Shown one piece after another: positions 53,369 through 64,000 of a stretch of DNA of 64,000 bases (its first letter is position 1; the number at the start of each line of letters is the position of its first letter). Source of the stretch: Syncephalis plumigaleata (taxonomy: Eukaryota; Zoopagomycota; Zoopagomycetes; Zoopagales; Piptocephalidaceae); NCBI GenBank assembly GCA_025201365.1, contig JAIXMF010000013.1:186001-250000 (forward strand), written 5' to 3'. Below the pieces are notes generated by a model. That model saw only the letters and a list, made by a program, of their open reading frames with translations. It had not been told where the DNA came from and ran no database searches. The position numbers were made by a program, and so were the translations under genes.

Positions 53369-53795
53369 TCTCATTAGTCTACTAGTCTAGTGATTTTGTT
53401 AATACAATTAATTATATAAATCATATGTAGTTTATTTGTAGAACTACATTTACTGGATAATAATCGAGTAAGCAATTGAATACAAGTGAACCTTCTATTA
53501 TCAAACCCTATTTAAACATTACCAATTTCGTATTTATTTATTCATTCGATTGTTCTTTGTATACTGATTTGGAAATAATGCCTGCTCGAAATAGCAATGG
53601 TTTAAAAATAGCTAATGTCCGCTGGATAAATATTGAAGCAACTCGATATTCCTTTTATTGTATATATATGAACATTGATTGTCATTTCTAATAAACATGA
53701 AATAACGATAACTCCTTTACTTCCTCATTTTACGCTTGATGCGTAATCACTTTCGAACATATATATATCAATCATAGAGATAGTGCTTCACGACG
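53369..53795. other. Short spacer, no gene
   Basis: AT-rich 3' flank of TFIP11 and 5' flank of the first kinase-like gene. Nothing else is supported. Confidence 0.45.
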
Positions 53796-55034
53796 ATGCG
53801 TATTCATAGCAATTATGCTCTGCTTCTACTTAGCCTACAATTGGCTACCGTTATACGAATTGTTACTGCTTTAACAACGACTAACCAAGGTAATTCTACA
53901 TGCTTAACAATATATGTACTTTTACTAATCATGTCATTGGATATATTGATGTAGCCGTTAATCCAAATAAAGATCCACTAGTTGGGCACGTACTTATTTC
54001 AAGCAATTTGGAATTACCATCGATAAATTGTTCTCGCATCCAGAGAAGATACTATCCGCTCATGGTACTTACATGAAAAAGACGTATACATCACATGTCC
54101 CAATCGAGTAACTACCGCTGTCAAGGCAAACAGGCTATACAATATCTATGCGGTTAGTGTTTCATTCAATACAAAGATAGAGACATGTGTATTTACTGGC
54201 ATTCTCTAGGATATCATACAAGGTGGACAGCAACTTGAAGGATTGTTAGCCGATGGCAAAGAACACATTAGACTTCCCTTACTGATGATCTCCAAATCCA
54301 ATGTAAGATGTTATGTTGTTCCATCTCGATGTGATAAAAATCTTGTTACCTACGCGCGAGACATGTCGGCTGCGATAAAGGAGGCAACACTACCCGGTCT
54401 ACTCGAGCAGATTATACGTGGTAAGCTATGATGTCTACCTAGACAATGATAGACGTATATTGATCGTTCTTTCTACAGGTGTGGCGTATTTACATCGCGC
54501 TGGTCGTACACATGGCAATATCAATCCATCGGGTAACTAATCATGATACTGCTACTACTTATACGCTAATGCTGCTTGTCATATACTTTCTACTATCATT
54601 TAGATATATGTGTCAATTCAAATAAGCTTAGGAAATCCACGATATCCATTGTAATATCGGCAACATCCGAGTCATTGCACTACAGCATCATCAATAGTAG
54701 CAAACGTCAGTCACGTCCACGCGCATTAACAGATGAGATTGCTATGCTTAAAAAGGACACCTATGGCATTGGTACAAGTATCTATCGGGTAGTATCAGCA
54801 AGTAGTGTGTACTGGACACCGAACGCGCAGAAACTACCCGATGAGTTCTACCATAACAATGGATTGTCAAGAATACCGGCAAGAATTGCTATACCATTTG
54901 CAAAGGCCATATTAAGACCATTAATCAGTAGAATGAAAGAACTCATGGAGCCTAACATAGAGAAACGGCCCACACCGCAACAATACTTGAAACGCTTCAG
55001 TTATACACCTCCACTCTCAATGACATCAACGTAG
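53796..55034 (+). CDS. Secreted kinase-like protein 1, probable pseudokinase
   Basis: Signal peptide at the start (MRIHSNYALLLLSLQLATVI...TA). Five or so exons. The readable kinase-like part: DTIRSWYLHEKDVYITCPNR, LADGKEHIRLPLLMISKSNV, AATLPGLLEQIIRGVAYLHR-like helix, and at the catalytic loop GRTHGNINPSD, where the HxD aspartate is asparagine. The C-terminal lobe reads LKKDTYGIGTSIYRVV...MKELMEPNIEKRPTPQQYLKRF, which matches the end of a protein kinase fold. The loss of the catalytic Asp suggests a non-catalytic protein. The second exon needs two added bases to stay in the family frame (near 53985 and 54040). It is a paralogue of the gene at 56224, and its 3' end is duplicated inverted at 57909-58928. 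Confidence 0.68.
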
Positions 55035-55261
55035 TAGTTCACCTACACTTACACAACTGCCACAGTGTTCTCCACTTTCTTACAATTTCATTTATAGTAC
55101 ATGTTATAATAAAGCGTATTTCTATCTATATAATGCTATCCATACTACTTGTCTCTCTGCTTCTATTCTCATTCAGCCAATAAACACCATATCAACTTCA
55201 TACATATCGCTGTATTCTCTACACTCTATTGAACATACTCTGCTTTCAACCAATACAACTA
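55000..55261 (+). repeat. Inverted duplication, copy A: 3' end of kinase-like gene 1
   Basis: Covers the last codons (YTPPLSMTST) and about 225 bp of 3' flank. It is about 90 percent alike by eye to the reverse complement of 58928-58795 plus 58029-57909. Confidence 0.88.
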
Positions 55262-56223
55262 GCTACTACTACTACTACTGCTATTCCTATCATTCTTATT
55301 CAGTTGTCAGCACTATGCAGTCAACTAGAATATATCACTCATCCACTCACTGATTATGCATTAATATCAATGGATGTATATTTACCTATAGTCATTGTAA
55401 TGAATTGTATACCAAATCATCGAACAACACAATAGATACTGATCATCTGACGTGATCGTGCGTGTATTGACATGGATACACTACTACTACCTAATACTTG
55501 AATCACGAATTATAACTGAATGACAGCATAGCTTACAAGTAGAAACAATGATTTAATGGTCATTACCATCATAGTTGGAGTGTATTCAATGACTTGTCTA
55601 TTATCTCGTATGCTCTAATGTTAGCTAGTTGCATACCAATGCATCATGTAGATCGAGCTGTTGTTAGAACTAAATCGAATTCCATTCCATTTCAATATCA
55701 ATCATGCATGTTTCAATTGCAGCTGAATTCAATACACTATTATGGATTTTATTCACGTTAGCCGCAATATAATCAGGACCTTAGTAGTATTTAATATCTA
55801 TTATGGCCTTTATTGATGCTGGTTTGCAATAAAGTCAGTACCCTAATGTCATTCAATGCCTATAATTAGCAACTACACATGACGAACGATTCCATGGTTC
55901 ATTTATTTGATCCTACGTTTAAATACATTCCAATGCACTATTTTGGATTTCATTCACGTTAGTTGTAGTAGAATCACAGCTGTAAATGAGTACCGTAAAT
56001 GCCATCCAATGTCTATAATTAGCAACTACACATGGCGAACGGTTCCATGGTTCGTTTATTTGATATAACGTTTGGAATCATGTCAATGCCGCAACCATCG
56101 ACTACTCACCTATAAATGAGCAGCCATTTGCCGTGAGCAAGTCGATAGCTCACTATCCTCTTCTCATTTACACGCACAATATAGGCACATCCACTTCTTT
56201 GCTCTTAAACCGTAACGAACAAT
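55262..56223. promoter_or_regulatory. 5' region of kinase-like gene 2
   Basis: No gene. It contains the imperfect direct duplication 55730-56085 and, close to the start codon, pyrimidine-rich sequence. Confidence 0.45.
55730..56085 (+). repeat. Imperfect tandem duplication, about 200 and 155 bp
   Basis: 55730-55929 and 55931-56085 share CACTATT(A/T)TGGATTT, ATTCACGTTAG, then CCTATAATTAGCAACTACAC versus TCTATAATTAGCAACTACAC, and GGTTC(A/G)TTTATTTGAT. The second copy lacks about 45 bp in its middle. It lies just upstream of the kinase-like gene 2 promoter. Confidence 0.85.
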
Positions 56224-57545
56224 ATGCGAGTAACTCCACATTCTGCATTGGCTATTAGCACTTGTGCTTTAGCGCTTTTATCCCAAATATCTAGCGTTCA
56301 TTCAGTTGGAGGTTCTGCTTTCCAAAAAGGCAAGTTATTCATACGTAGTCTTATCCAACGTCTGCTAACTTGCTTATAGGTCGTGTAACCAAATCTACGT
56401 TTTCCAAGGAATACATTGAGAAAAACAAGGACAATCTTTTTCTGTCGAATATACGCTGGGGTGGTGGAAATGATCTTGATCTTAGTTTTGCACGAGTAGA
56501 TTGGAACGGCCGCGATGCGTTTCTGAAATGCGACAAGACATTGAAGGAAATAGCTGCATTCAACGTAAGTATATCCATCTATTATTCCAATAACCTCACC
56601 CATCATACGATATAAAATAGGCATTGAAGGAAATGAAGGAGAATTTGGCAAAGAAGAAGTTGGAAGGTGCCTACGCGATAGGTCAACAAAATGTCATGAA
56701 TCCCTTGCATCAATTTGCCTTTACTAAGGATGGTCCGGTGGATATTAACTTGGCTGATCCCAAGCAGACGTACGTATGTCATCTTTACAGCTTCGCTAAG
56801 GGAATGTCCTTATTAGACTACTTAAAAAAAAGAACCCTTGCTCAAGCATATATTGTTGCTGCCAGGATATTACCTGATATTATTAAGGGTATGCATTATG
56901 ATTATCCGTATATAGCATTGTTACTAATTGTTCTGTAGGTTTGCTTTATCTTTACAATGCTCGTATTGTTCATATGGATATAGCTCCGAGGAGTAAGTAA
57001 GCATTTATAATAATTGAGTATGCTAATAATGGAATATAGATATTATACTACACCAAGATTCAAATGGCAAATACATTCCAAACATTATAGATTACGATTC
57101 AGTAATAGTATTTGATGAAAAGACGGATGACTGGGCTCGTATAAATCCGAACAATAAGGAATACTTGTTACTGGATCCACCTCAAAAATACTTAGCCTGT
57201 CATTACTTTACCTTTGCGATAACAGAATTCTTGAATGCATTCTTTTTTATCAATCATGACACTTTTAAGAAAGGTTCTGAGCTTTCCGAGTCAGCCGCTG
57301 TAGAGAAGTTAAAAGAGTTTAACGAACGCCTAATTACTGCTGGCCTAAAGAAAAGAGTACCTGGTTTACCATTAAAACTACCTGATGTAAAGCCAGTCCT
57401 TCCTTCAATGCGTTATCTCTTTAAAGCAATGTACACATTAGAACTTGACCCGTTTACCTGCTCCGCTCCTATGCGTGCATTAAGAGGGTTAGAGCCACGT
57501 CCTGATATACCTAGTAGACCGAATAGTCCCTCATTCCAATGGTAA
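56224..57545 (+). CDS. Secreted kinase-like protein 2
   Basis: Four or five exons, clean frame. Signal peptide MRVTPHSALAISTCALALLSQISSVHS. Then VDWNGRDAFLKCDKTLKEIAAFNALKEM (Lys in a VAIK-like strand and an alphaC-like helix), and MSLLDYLKKRTLAQAYIVAARILPDIIKGLLYLYNARIVH. The catalytic loop HMDIAPRNIILHQD keeps HxD and the Asn, and NIIDYDSVIVFDE stands where DFG should be (Asp kept as DYD). So the metal-binding Asp, catalytic Asp and Asn all remain, unlike in its neighbour. A kinase fold with a signal peptide means action in the secretory pathway or outside the cell. The target is unknown. The C-terminus (LRGLEPRPDIPSRPNSPSF) is Pro-rich. The gene lies between the two inverted duplication copies. 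Confidence 0.78.
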
Positions 57546-59473
57546 TATTATTAGTATACGGTAAGTATCGAGTAGTAGCTGATTCATTCTACTAAAATAC
57601 TAATCTGTCATTGAATCGATTAGCAATCATATAGACAATGAGAATGTGATGGCACTCGCACAGCATGACCATACAACTACTGCTATCGCTCTATGATCTA
57701 ATGATTTCATCATCAATAAAACATATTCACTATTTCGATACAATAATATTATAGCTTTTAAATGTACTACTGCAATATGATGTGCTCGTCATTAGGAGTA
57801 TAGCCAGCAATGGACTTGACTACATGGATACAACTAGATATATAATGACTATACAGAATGACTAATGCTAACTGATAATTATGAATGGTGAATGCTTGAT
57901 TACTGACATAGTTACATCGGTTGAAAGCAAAGTATGTTCAATAGTGTGTAGAGAATACAGCAATATGTATGAAATTGATATGGTGTTTATTGGCTGAATG
58001 AGAATAGAAGCAGAGGGACAAGTAGTATGGATAGTAGTAGGAGTGAATAGAGCGAATGAGCACATATGTTTACAGAATACAAACAAACAAATAAACAAAT
58101 AAACAGAGTTGACACGACAAGAAAGAGCAGCAGCAGCAACTAGTGAATAGAGTGAATAGAGTAAACACCGCGTATACACCACTTACCGAGTAGATTACAA
58201 ATAAACAATAGAGATACGAGTGTATGAATAGAGTAGTAGACGAGTCGACAAACCGAGAGGAGAATAGATATTAGGAGAGGAGTGGTATGAGCAATTGCAG
58301 TGAAGAGTACTGACAGATAGAGAGAGCAAGAAGAGTATAGTGGAGTGCACAGAATAGTAAAGGAATGAGCAGTGGAATTAGTGAATAAGAGTTGTTTATA
58401 GTAAGAGAAGAAGAAGGAACAAGATGTATAACAAAGAGTAGATAGAATAGCATGTAACATACATGGAATGAAAGAGCGTTGAGTGGATGGATAGATGCAC
58501 GGATGAAATGGATGAAGGGAGATGATAGTGATGAATGAGAGGATGGAAAGTGAAGGGGATAAAAGTTAACAACACCTACTAATGGGAGCATTAACAAAAG
58601 ATAAGGGAAAAGGTAAGAGGAAATCATAGAGAATGGCATTAATAAAAGTTAATCAATTTATTAATGAATTGCTAACAAGTTTATTAGAGAATAATTAAAT
58701 TGGATTTCACCACACAACTGCCGGAATGCAGTCATGCTATTTGAAGCATAGAGAATAAGCATTTATTAATTAGTATAATATCATTTGAGTATCATTAGAT
58801 AGATAGAAATACGCTTTATTATAATGTGTACTATAAATGAGATTATAAGAAAGTGGAGAACACGTTGGCAGTTGTGTAAGTGTAGGTGAACTACTACGTT
58901 AATGTCATTGAGAGTGGAGGTGTATAACACTACTAGCCATACTGACTAGTAACACAATGAGTCACTATTATAACGAGATACCTTCATCAATAGTATTGGA
59001 ATAGCAAGTAGCTCGTGCCATTCCATAACGGATTTGTTAACTGCCGTGTGAAACCGGTCAGCCTACTAATTGGTCAATAAGAATAGTCGATAACATCCCG
59101 AATATTTCTTCCGATAATCTTCGTGCGCCATCTACCACGTATATCTGTGACAGACTGTCGGCATGGCTGTGTGATTTCAAACGATATCTTGTTCATCTTT
59201 TCTAATTAGGAACTCACACACGGCTCATTCTTCATTCATCTCTTCATCTGTCTATCTGTCTACACACACATTATTGATACATTGTTAACACCGGTACAAG
59301 TAGTGTGATGTCAGTTTTATGTCATTACTACTGATAGCTACAAGTGCAACAATAACTACAAAGAAATATCCGCTTTATTAAATACGATACCACTCATTCT
59401 TACAATACATCATTTACTATCAGAAAATCAATTACATTAGTAGTCAATATCCTTTCTCTAAACAAATACACGA
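57546..59473. other. 1.9-kb spacer with inverted copy B and an inserted block
   Basis: Holds duplication copy B (57909-58928, minus). Between its halves lies a foreign block at about 58030-58790, purine-rich on the plus strand, with ragged low-complexity frames on the minus strand that I reject as genes. 58950-59473 is the upstream region of the decarboxylase gene and has pyrimidine-rich stretches. Confidence 0.55.
57909..58928 (-). repeat. Inverted duplication, copy B, split by a ~0.76-kb insertion
   Basis: Reverse complement of 55000-55261 in two pieces: 58928-58795 (matching the gene 1 end from TTATACACCTCC to TATTTCTATCTAT) and 58029-57909 (matching from CATACTACTTG to the end of TGCTTTCAACC). 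The pairing sums differ by 758, which is the net inserted length. Because it includes the last codons of the kinase-like gene, it is a relic of that gene's 3' end in the opposite orientation. Confidence 0.86.
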
Positions 59474-60100
59474 ATGTATCACCAATCCACCTCTGAATTG
59501 TCGACTGCTTTGTCTGCCATGAACTATCAGCCGACACCACCACGTTCACCATCACCATCGTCTATTCATAATGATAGTCATCATCATTTGAATAATTCTA
59601 AAGAAGGCCTATGTCAAGATGCAGCAGAACTTGACGTCATCTTGAATCGAATTCATAACATGGTCATTGCTTGTACGTATATATTCATATAACAATGCTG
59701 TACATCTCTCATCTAACTAATTTGCTGATGCTTTGTATTTAGTTGTGCAAGATGGAAAACAACTAAACACGCCCGTTGTACGTGCATTATCTCCTTCGGA
59801 ATTAACGAAGCAAATAGACTTTGCTTTGCCAGAAGTTGGCCTCGGCCTTGAGGGTAAGAAAGAATGAAAGAAAAATGAAAGAAGGAAAGATCGTCTTAGG
59901 CCTTTTCCGTTCTTGTCTCGTTGGTTACCTTAGCTCAAGTGACAAGTGTTTATTAATCACATGCATTTGTCTGTCCTCTCTGTCTGTTCATTTAGGCATA
60001 TGGCCACTGGTTGGTGACACCCTAAAATACAGCGTTAATACATGGAATCCACGATTTATGGACAAACTCTCTGCTAGTACAAATCCTATTGGTATGTATT

Positions 60101-60132
<32 letters not shown>

Positions 60133-61783
60133 CTTATTAAATAATGTGCTCATCACCCATGATGTCTTAACTGCAACTACATAGGCGTATTAAGCGAACT
60201 ACTATTAGCTATTCTAAATGTCAATGTTCACGTTTATCATGTGTCTCCGGTGGTAACACTCATGGAGATACAAGTGTGCAAGCAGATTGGTGAGATGATC
60301 GGATTTGGATCGGTAAGTATTACGATTAGTCAATGAGCATCATGCTTACTCTGCATCATCGTATGTGTAGAGTGCCGGTGGTCTAGTCTGTCCGGGTGGA
60401 TCAGCTTCCAATATGTTGTCGGCCATCACTGCACGTAATGTCAAGTTCCCTCATATCAAACAGGTAAATCATCAATGTACATTACTACTTATAATAATGA
60501 CTAATATATCAATCTATTGATATATATTTAGGAGGGAAATCGTCGTGGTGAAGTGTTAACCATGTTTACATCAGCACACGGTCATTATAGCGTGGATAAA
60601 TCGGCAATGGCCATGGGTATTGGTACTGATCAAGTCATTAAAGTGTCATGCGACGAGTATGGTCGTATTATTCCTAGTGAACTCGGTGAGTGTCACATCT
60701 CCCTACAAGTGATGATGATGATGATCATTATAGGCACGCATATTAATTGTATACTTTTAATAGAACGATGCATACAAGAATCATTGAGTCGTGGCGAGAT
60801 ACCGTTCTACATTAATGCCACTGCCGGTACCACTGTTTTGGTAGGTTGATTGCATCTTTGATGAATTTATTCATTAAACTATTAGTACTAATTACATGTT
60901 ATGCGTATAGGCATCGTTCGATCCATTAGAGGAGATCGGTGAGATTGCACGTCGTCATCATCTTTGGTATCACGTAGATGGTAGTTATGGCGGCTCAGTA
61001 ATCTTCTCCAAAAGTTATAACACCATTGCCAATGGACTATCTATGGTGAGTAGTAGTAGTAGTAGTATGGTATAGACTAGAGTAATAGCAAGACACACAC
61101 ACTCTCGTACTAATAATACGTTAGGCTGACTCGTTCACTATTAATCCGCATAAAATGCTCGGTGTTCCACTGCAATGCTCACTCATGATTGTACGAGATC
61201 AACAAATTCTTTGTGAAGCAAATGCCATCAAGGCAGGCTATCTATTCCACGGTGATATGCATGATTTAGGCGATGGCGGTATTGGATGTGGTCGTCGTGG
61301 TGATGCACTAAAGATATTCCTAGCATGGAAATACTATGGTATCAAAGTAAGGTTTATTAAACACTGCTGTTGCTACTATTGACATCTATGTATCTATAGG
61401 GATTTGGTCAACGCATTGATCGCTCATTCGAGTTAGCTAGATACTTTGTCAATTCACTAAGTAGTCAAAGTAACTTTTGCCTAGTCAGTCCCAACAATAC
61501 GCTCAACGTTTGTTTCTGGTATATTCCCTCATGGCTCCCGCGTGAATTAGAGAGGCAAGATAACGAGCAATGGCAACGTACACTAAGTAAAGTCACGCAA
61601 ATCATTCATCGACATATCAATCAATCCGGCGAATTCCAAATTGATTATGCACCATTACCGGGCAAACCTCAATTCCTACGTATACCTACGCACTCTTCAA
61701 TACGCGAACAAGACATTAACGCACTAATTGACACAGTTAATGTAACGGGATCAATGATCAATGAAGACGATCTCCTCAATTAG
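59474..61783 (+). CDS. Group II PLP-dependent amino-acid decarboxylase (GAD/CSAD-like)
   Basis: About nine exons, all in frame. After a disordered Ser/Pro/His-rich N-terminus of about 50 residues come family blocks: [95 protein letters not shown], and the PLP-lysine motif [16 protein letters not shown]. The C-terminal domain ends [16 protein letters not shown]. The pattern is closest to glutamate, aspartate or cysteine-sulfinate decarboxylases. HVDGSYGG in place of the usual HVDAAWGG appears in the acidic amino-acid branch. Which substrate it uses cannot be set from sequence. Confidence 0.87.
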
Positions 61784-62049
61784 AAGTAGAATATAAACGG
61801 CACTTTTCTTTAGTCACGTATATTACCGTATTTGCCATTTAAATCGATGATGATAATGATGATATAAATATAATAAACAGCCATGCTCATCATGCAATAC
61901 GCGACAAATGTAAAAAGTAACTGCTGCATTCTCATCCAGTTCTACGCCATTATCTTTGTAACTTCTGTAGCGCTACATCTAGATCTATTGCTTAACAAAA
62001 CAATAAAGTAAAATTACGCAAAAATAATACAAATCTGCAGCAAAAACAA
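61784..62049. other. Short spacer, no gene
   Basis: 3' flank of the decarboxylase gene. It holds the TTTTT stop signal for the tRNA (AAAAA on the plus strand at 62042-62046). Confidence 0.5.
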
Positions 62050-62131
62050 CGTCAGCGACAGGATTTGAACCTGTGCGGGCAGAGCCCATGTGATTTCTAG
62101 TCACACTCCTTAACCACTCGGACACACTGAC
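62050..62131 (-). tRNA. tRNA-Ser (anticodon AGA)
   Basis: 82 nt on the minus strand, no intron. The acceptor stem GTCAGTG pairs with CGCTGAC (one G-T pair), with discriminator G. The D arm reads CCGAGTGGTTAAGG, the anticodon stem-loop is GTGA-CTAGAAA-TCAC giving AGA, and the long variable arm GGGCTCTGCCC is typical of type II tRNA-Ser. The T arm is ACAGGTTCAAATCCTGT. TTTTT follows four bases downstream, a Pol III terminator. Box A and box B are inside the D and T arms. Confidence 0.97.
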
Positions 62132-62292
62132 CATAAAATTTTAGTAATTTTTGACATGATGTTTCAGATTTACAAATTTTCATTTGGGCAAAAAATAGGC
62201 CAAAATTGCGCGTTATTGCATGTAGTATTCATTATATCGTAGTAATAATGGTATAGAGCATCATGGCGTGTTTATTATAGCACTCTAGCATG

Positions 62293-64000
62293 TCAAATAC
62301 GATGTGGTTGCACTATAAACTTATGGCTCTTAGGTTGTAAAAAAAAGTTATCCACTGGCGTCATATCGTTACCGGGCAAGGGCGTGAGGGTAAAGCGACG
62401 TAAAACATCTACGATGACCAGCTTTATCTCCATCCAGGCAAGACTTGATTTATCGAGGGAGAGAAGCTATTAGTATCATGCGATGGCCTTATTACTAGCA
62501 TACTTACTTGCGTGCTATACAGACGCGTACACCGGTAGAAAACGGGATAGAGTACTGTTTCATCAGGCCAAGTTGTTCCAGTGTAGTAAACCATCGGTCA
62601 GGATTGAACGTGTTCGCATCGGGGAATACAGTCTCGTCAAAGTTCATTACAATCGGTGATGACTTCACTATGGTCTGTGTAGGTCGAGTGTTAGATGACA
62701 CTCGCTGTTATCGGTTTGTCATTCAACTTACTCCTTCCGGTAGATAGTATCCACCTAGTGCTACGCCTTCCTTTGGTATTTTGCGGGAATATCCATTACA
62801 TACAAGTCCGCGCATACGCATAGATTCCTGAAGGAATGCTTCCAAGTAGGGCAATGACTTGATCTTATCGTAGGCAACTGTCGCACTAGTGTCCGGATAT
62901 ATGGTGGTAATTTCCTCACGTAATCTACGTGTATACTCGGGATACTCGGTAATAAAGTGGAATACCCTACACTATAGTTAGCTTGCATTTCATTTTATCA
63001 ATATACGTATATATATATGTATCATTTACCATACAAGCGATAGTGCAACTGTATCGGTGCCAGCAATTCTAAAGAAAATAAAGTTCAGCTACTATACATG
63101 CTAATAGATGAGTAGCTTACATGAGCAAAACTGTTTGTGCAATAATATTGTCATTCGACATGGTGGCATCCGTCTCATCATCGACCGCGTCAATCAGCTT
63201 TTGTAGCGTGTCCGTGTAATGTGTTCCAGAAGCATTTCTTCGTTCTTCCACCGTTATCCTAGCAAACTAATAATCGATTACTATACATGTATATATATAC
63301 TGTTGCAAGTATTATAAGAAGCTACTCCATACATTTACTAGATTTTCTGTCTCCGCGATATCATGGCGTGCCATACTAGAATGAAATAATGGTCCAAGGA
63401 ATAATTTCTACGGCATTTTTAGGTAAATGTAAAGCAATTGAACTATATCTACTCACCTTCATAATTAGCATAGTACTAGCATCGATCCATTCTGTGACTG
63501 GGATACACTTTTCACCAAATGCACCAAGTAGATTAAACAACTTTCCAAAGGCTGCTTTCCCAATAACATCCTGACATAATGACAAGTATAAATAAATATG
63601 AATCATTATCATCAGTATGAATACTTACAAATGCCATGTGTTTGGATAGTAGCATTAGATCGACTGCATCTCCAGCATCGGCATATTGATACAGCTTATT
63701 GACAAATTGTTGCACTCCCACTTCATATACCATCGGCTCCAGTTCTCGTAATGCACTAGGTGTATAGGCATTAGCCATGAGTCGTCTCTACTTACAATAC
63801 ACTTGATTAGTTAGTAGCCAGCCAGCCGTACTATATACTACAACAGTCATACCTGTACACGATGATAGGCGATATCTTGAGTGGCAAACAAGTTATCACC
63901 GAATATTCTGAACTTATCGTAACTATCGGCCTTTCCGTATTTATGCGAACCAAGTATCTTGTGGATCATATCTTTATCGGATATCCAAACAGTCTTTGGT
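62293..64000 (-). CDS. Cytochrome P450 (N-terminus off the right edge)
   Basis: Minus-strand gene with seven or more exons; the 5' part lies beyond 64000. Visible marks: WISDKDMIHKILGSHKYGKADSYDKF near the edge, RELEPMVYEVGVQQFVNKLY, I-helix AGTDTVALSLVW (the oxygen-activation AGxDT motif), K-helix ExxR as AFLQESMRMR, YYLPEGTIVKSSPIVMNFDE, FNPDRW, and the heme loop PFSTGVRVCIARNLAWMEIK. In the heme loop the last glycine of FxxGxRxCxG is alanine. The final exon is 62443-62293, ending FIVQPHRI. The loss of membrane-anchor sequence is only due to the window edge. Function of this monooxygenase is unknown. Confidence 0.9.

Noticed and set aside
57868-58639. Three overlapping minus-strand frames
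   Set aside because: Low-complexity Ser/Leu/Tyr runs produced by the purine-rich inserted block; they straddle the split in duplication copy B.

Overview
This is a stretch of nuclear DNA from an early-diverging fungus. Evidence: intron-rich genes with short GT-AG introns (mostly 45-90 nt), many TAG/CAG acceptors, tightly packed genes, and a fungal gene set (prephenate dehydrogenase Tyr1, Doa1, a Kin1/Kin2-type kinase, an Oca-type phosphatase relative). The transposon mix (L1-like LINE with a gag-like ORF1, tyrosine-recombinase retroelement, Tc1/mariner-type foldback) and AT-rich spacers suit Zoopagomycota or Mucoromycota sensu lato. No genus can be named from sequence alone.

Layout. 1-5003: an L1-like LINE on the minus strand. 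Its ORF2 runs off the left edge, and its 5' leader is a near-perfect array of about 46 copies of a 25-bp unit. The LINE breaks into VPS36 (minus). VPS36 is divergent from DOA1/PLAA (plus, to 11606), which itself carries a 1.63-kb foldback DNA transposon in an exon. 12.8-15.8 kb: a two-pass membrane protein and a small secreted protein. 16.4-21.4 kb: a METTL21-type methyltransferase divergent from TYR1, then CSN1. 23.4-29.3 kb: a Ser-rich coiled-coil protein, a PIF1-type helicase and an Oca/Siw14-type phosphatase relative. 29.5-34.0 kb: a young, whole-looking Ngaro/DIRS-type retroelement with 130-bp split direct repeats. 34.5-42.8 kb: a multipass membrane protein, a small gene that looks like COP9 signalosome subunit CSNAP/COPS9, and a KIN1/KIN2 kinase. 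43.1-53.4 kb: TPA1/OGFOD1, an F-box protein, a MutL homologue of PMS1/MLH2 type, and TFIP11/NTR1. 53.8-57.5 kb: two tandem genes for secreted kinase-like proteins, with an inverted duplication on either side of the second. 59.5-64.0 kb: a PLP-dependent decarboxylase, tRNA-Ser(AGA) and a cytochrome P450 running off the right edge.

Themes. Several genes belong to ubiquitin and cullin biology: VPS36 (ESCRT-II ubiquitin receptor), DOA1 (Cdc48 cofactor linked to endosomal sorting), CSN1, a CSNAP candidate and an F-box protein. VPS36 and DOA1 share a 199-bp divergent promoter, and each is interrupted by a different transposon.

Sequence quality. The coding exons of the F-box, MutL, TFIP11 and first kinase-like genes (about 44.9-54.2 kb) need repeated frame changes. 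Nearly all fit one missing base, often in a short homopolymer. Genes elsewhere in the window that I checked by exon lengths are clean. A local base-dropout problem in the assembly is more likely than four adjacent pseudogenes.
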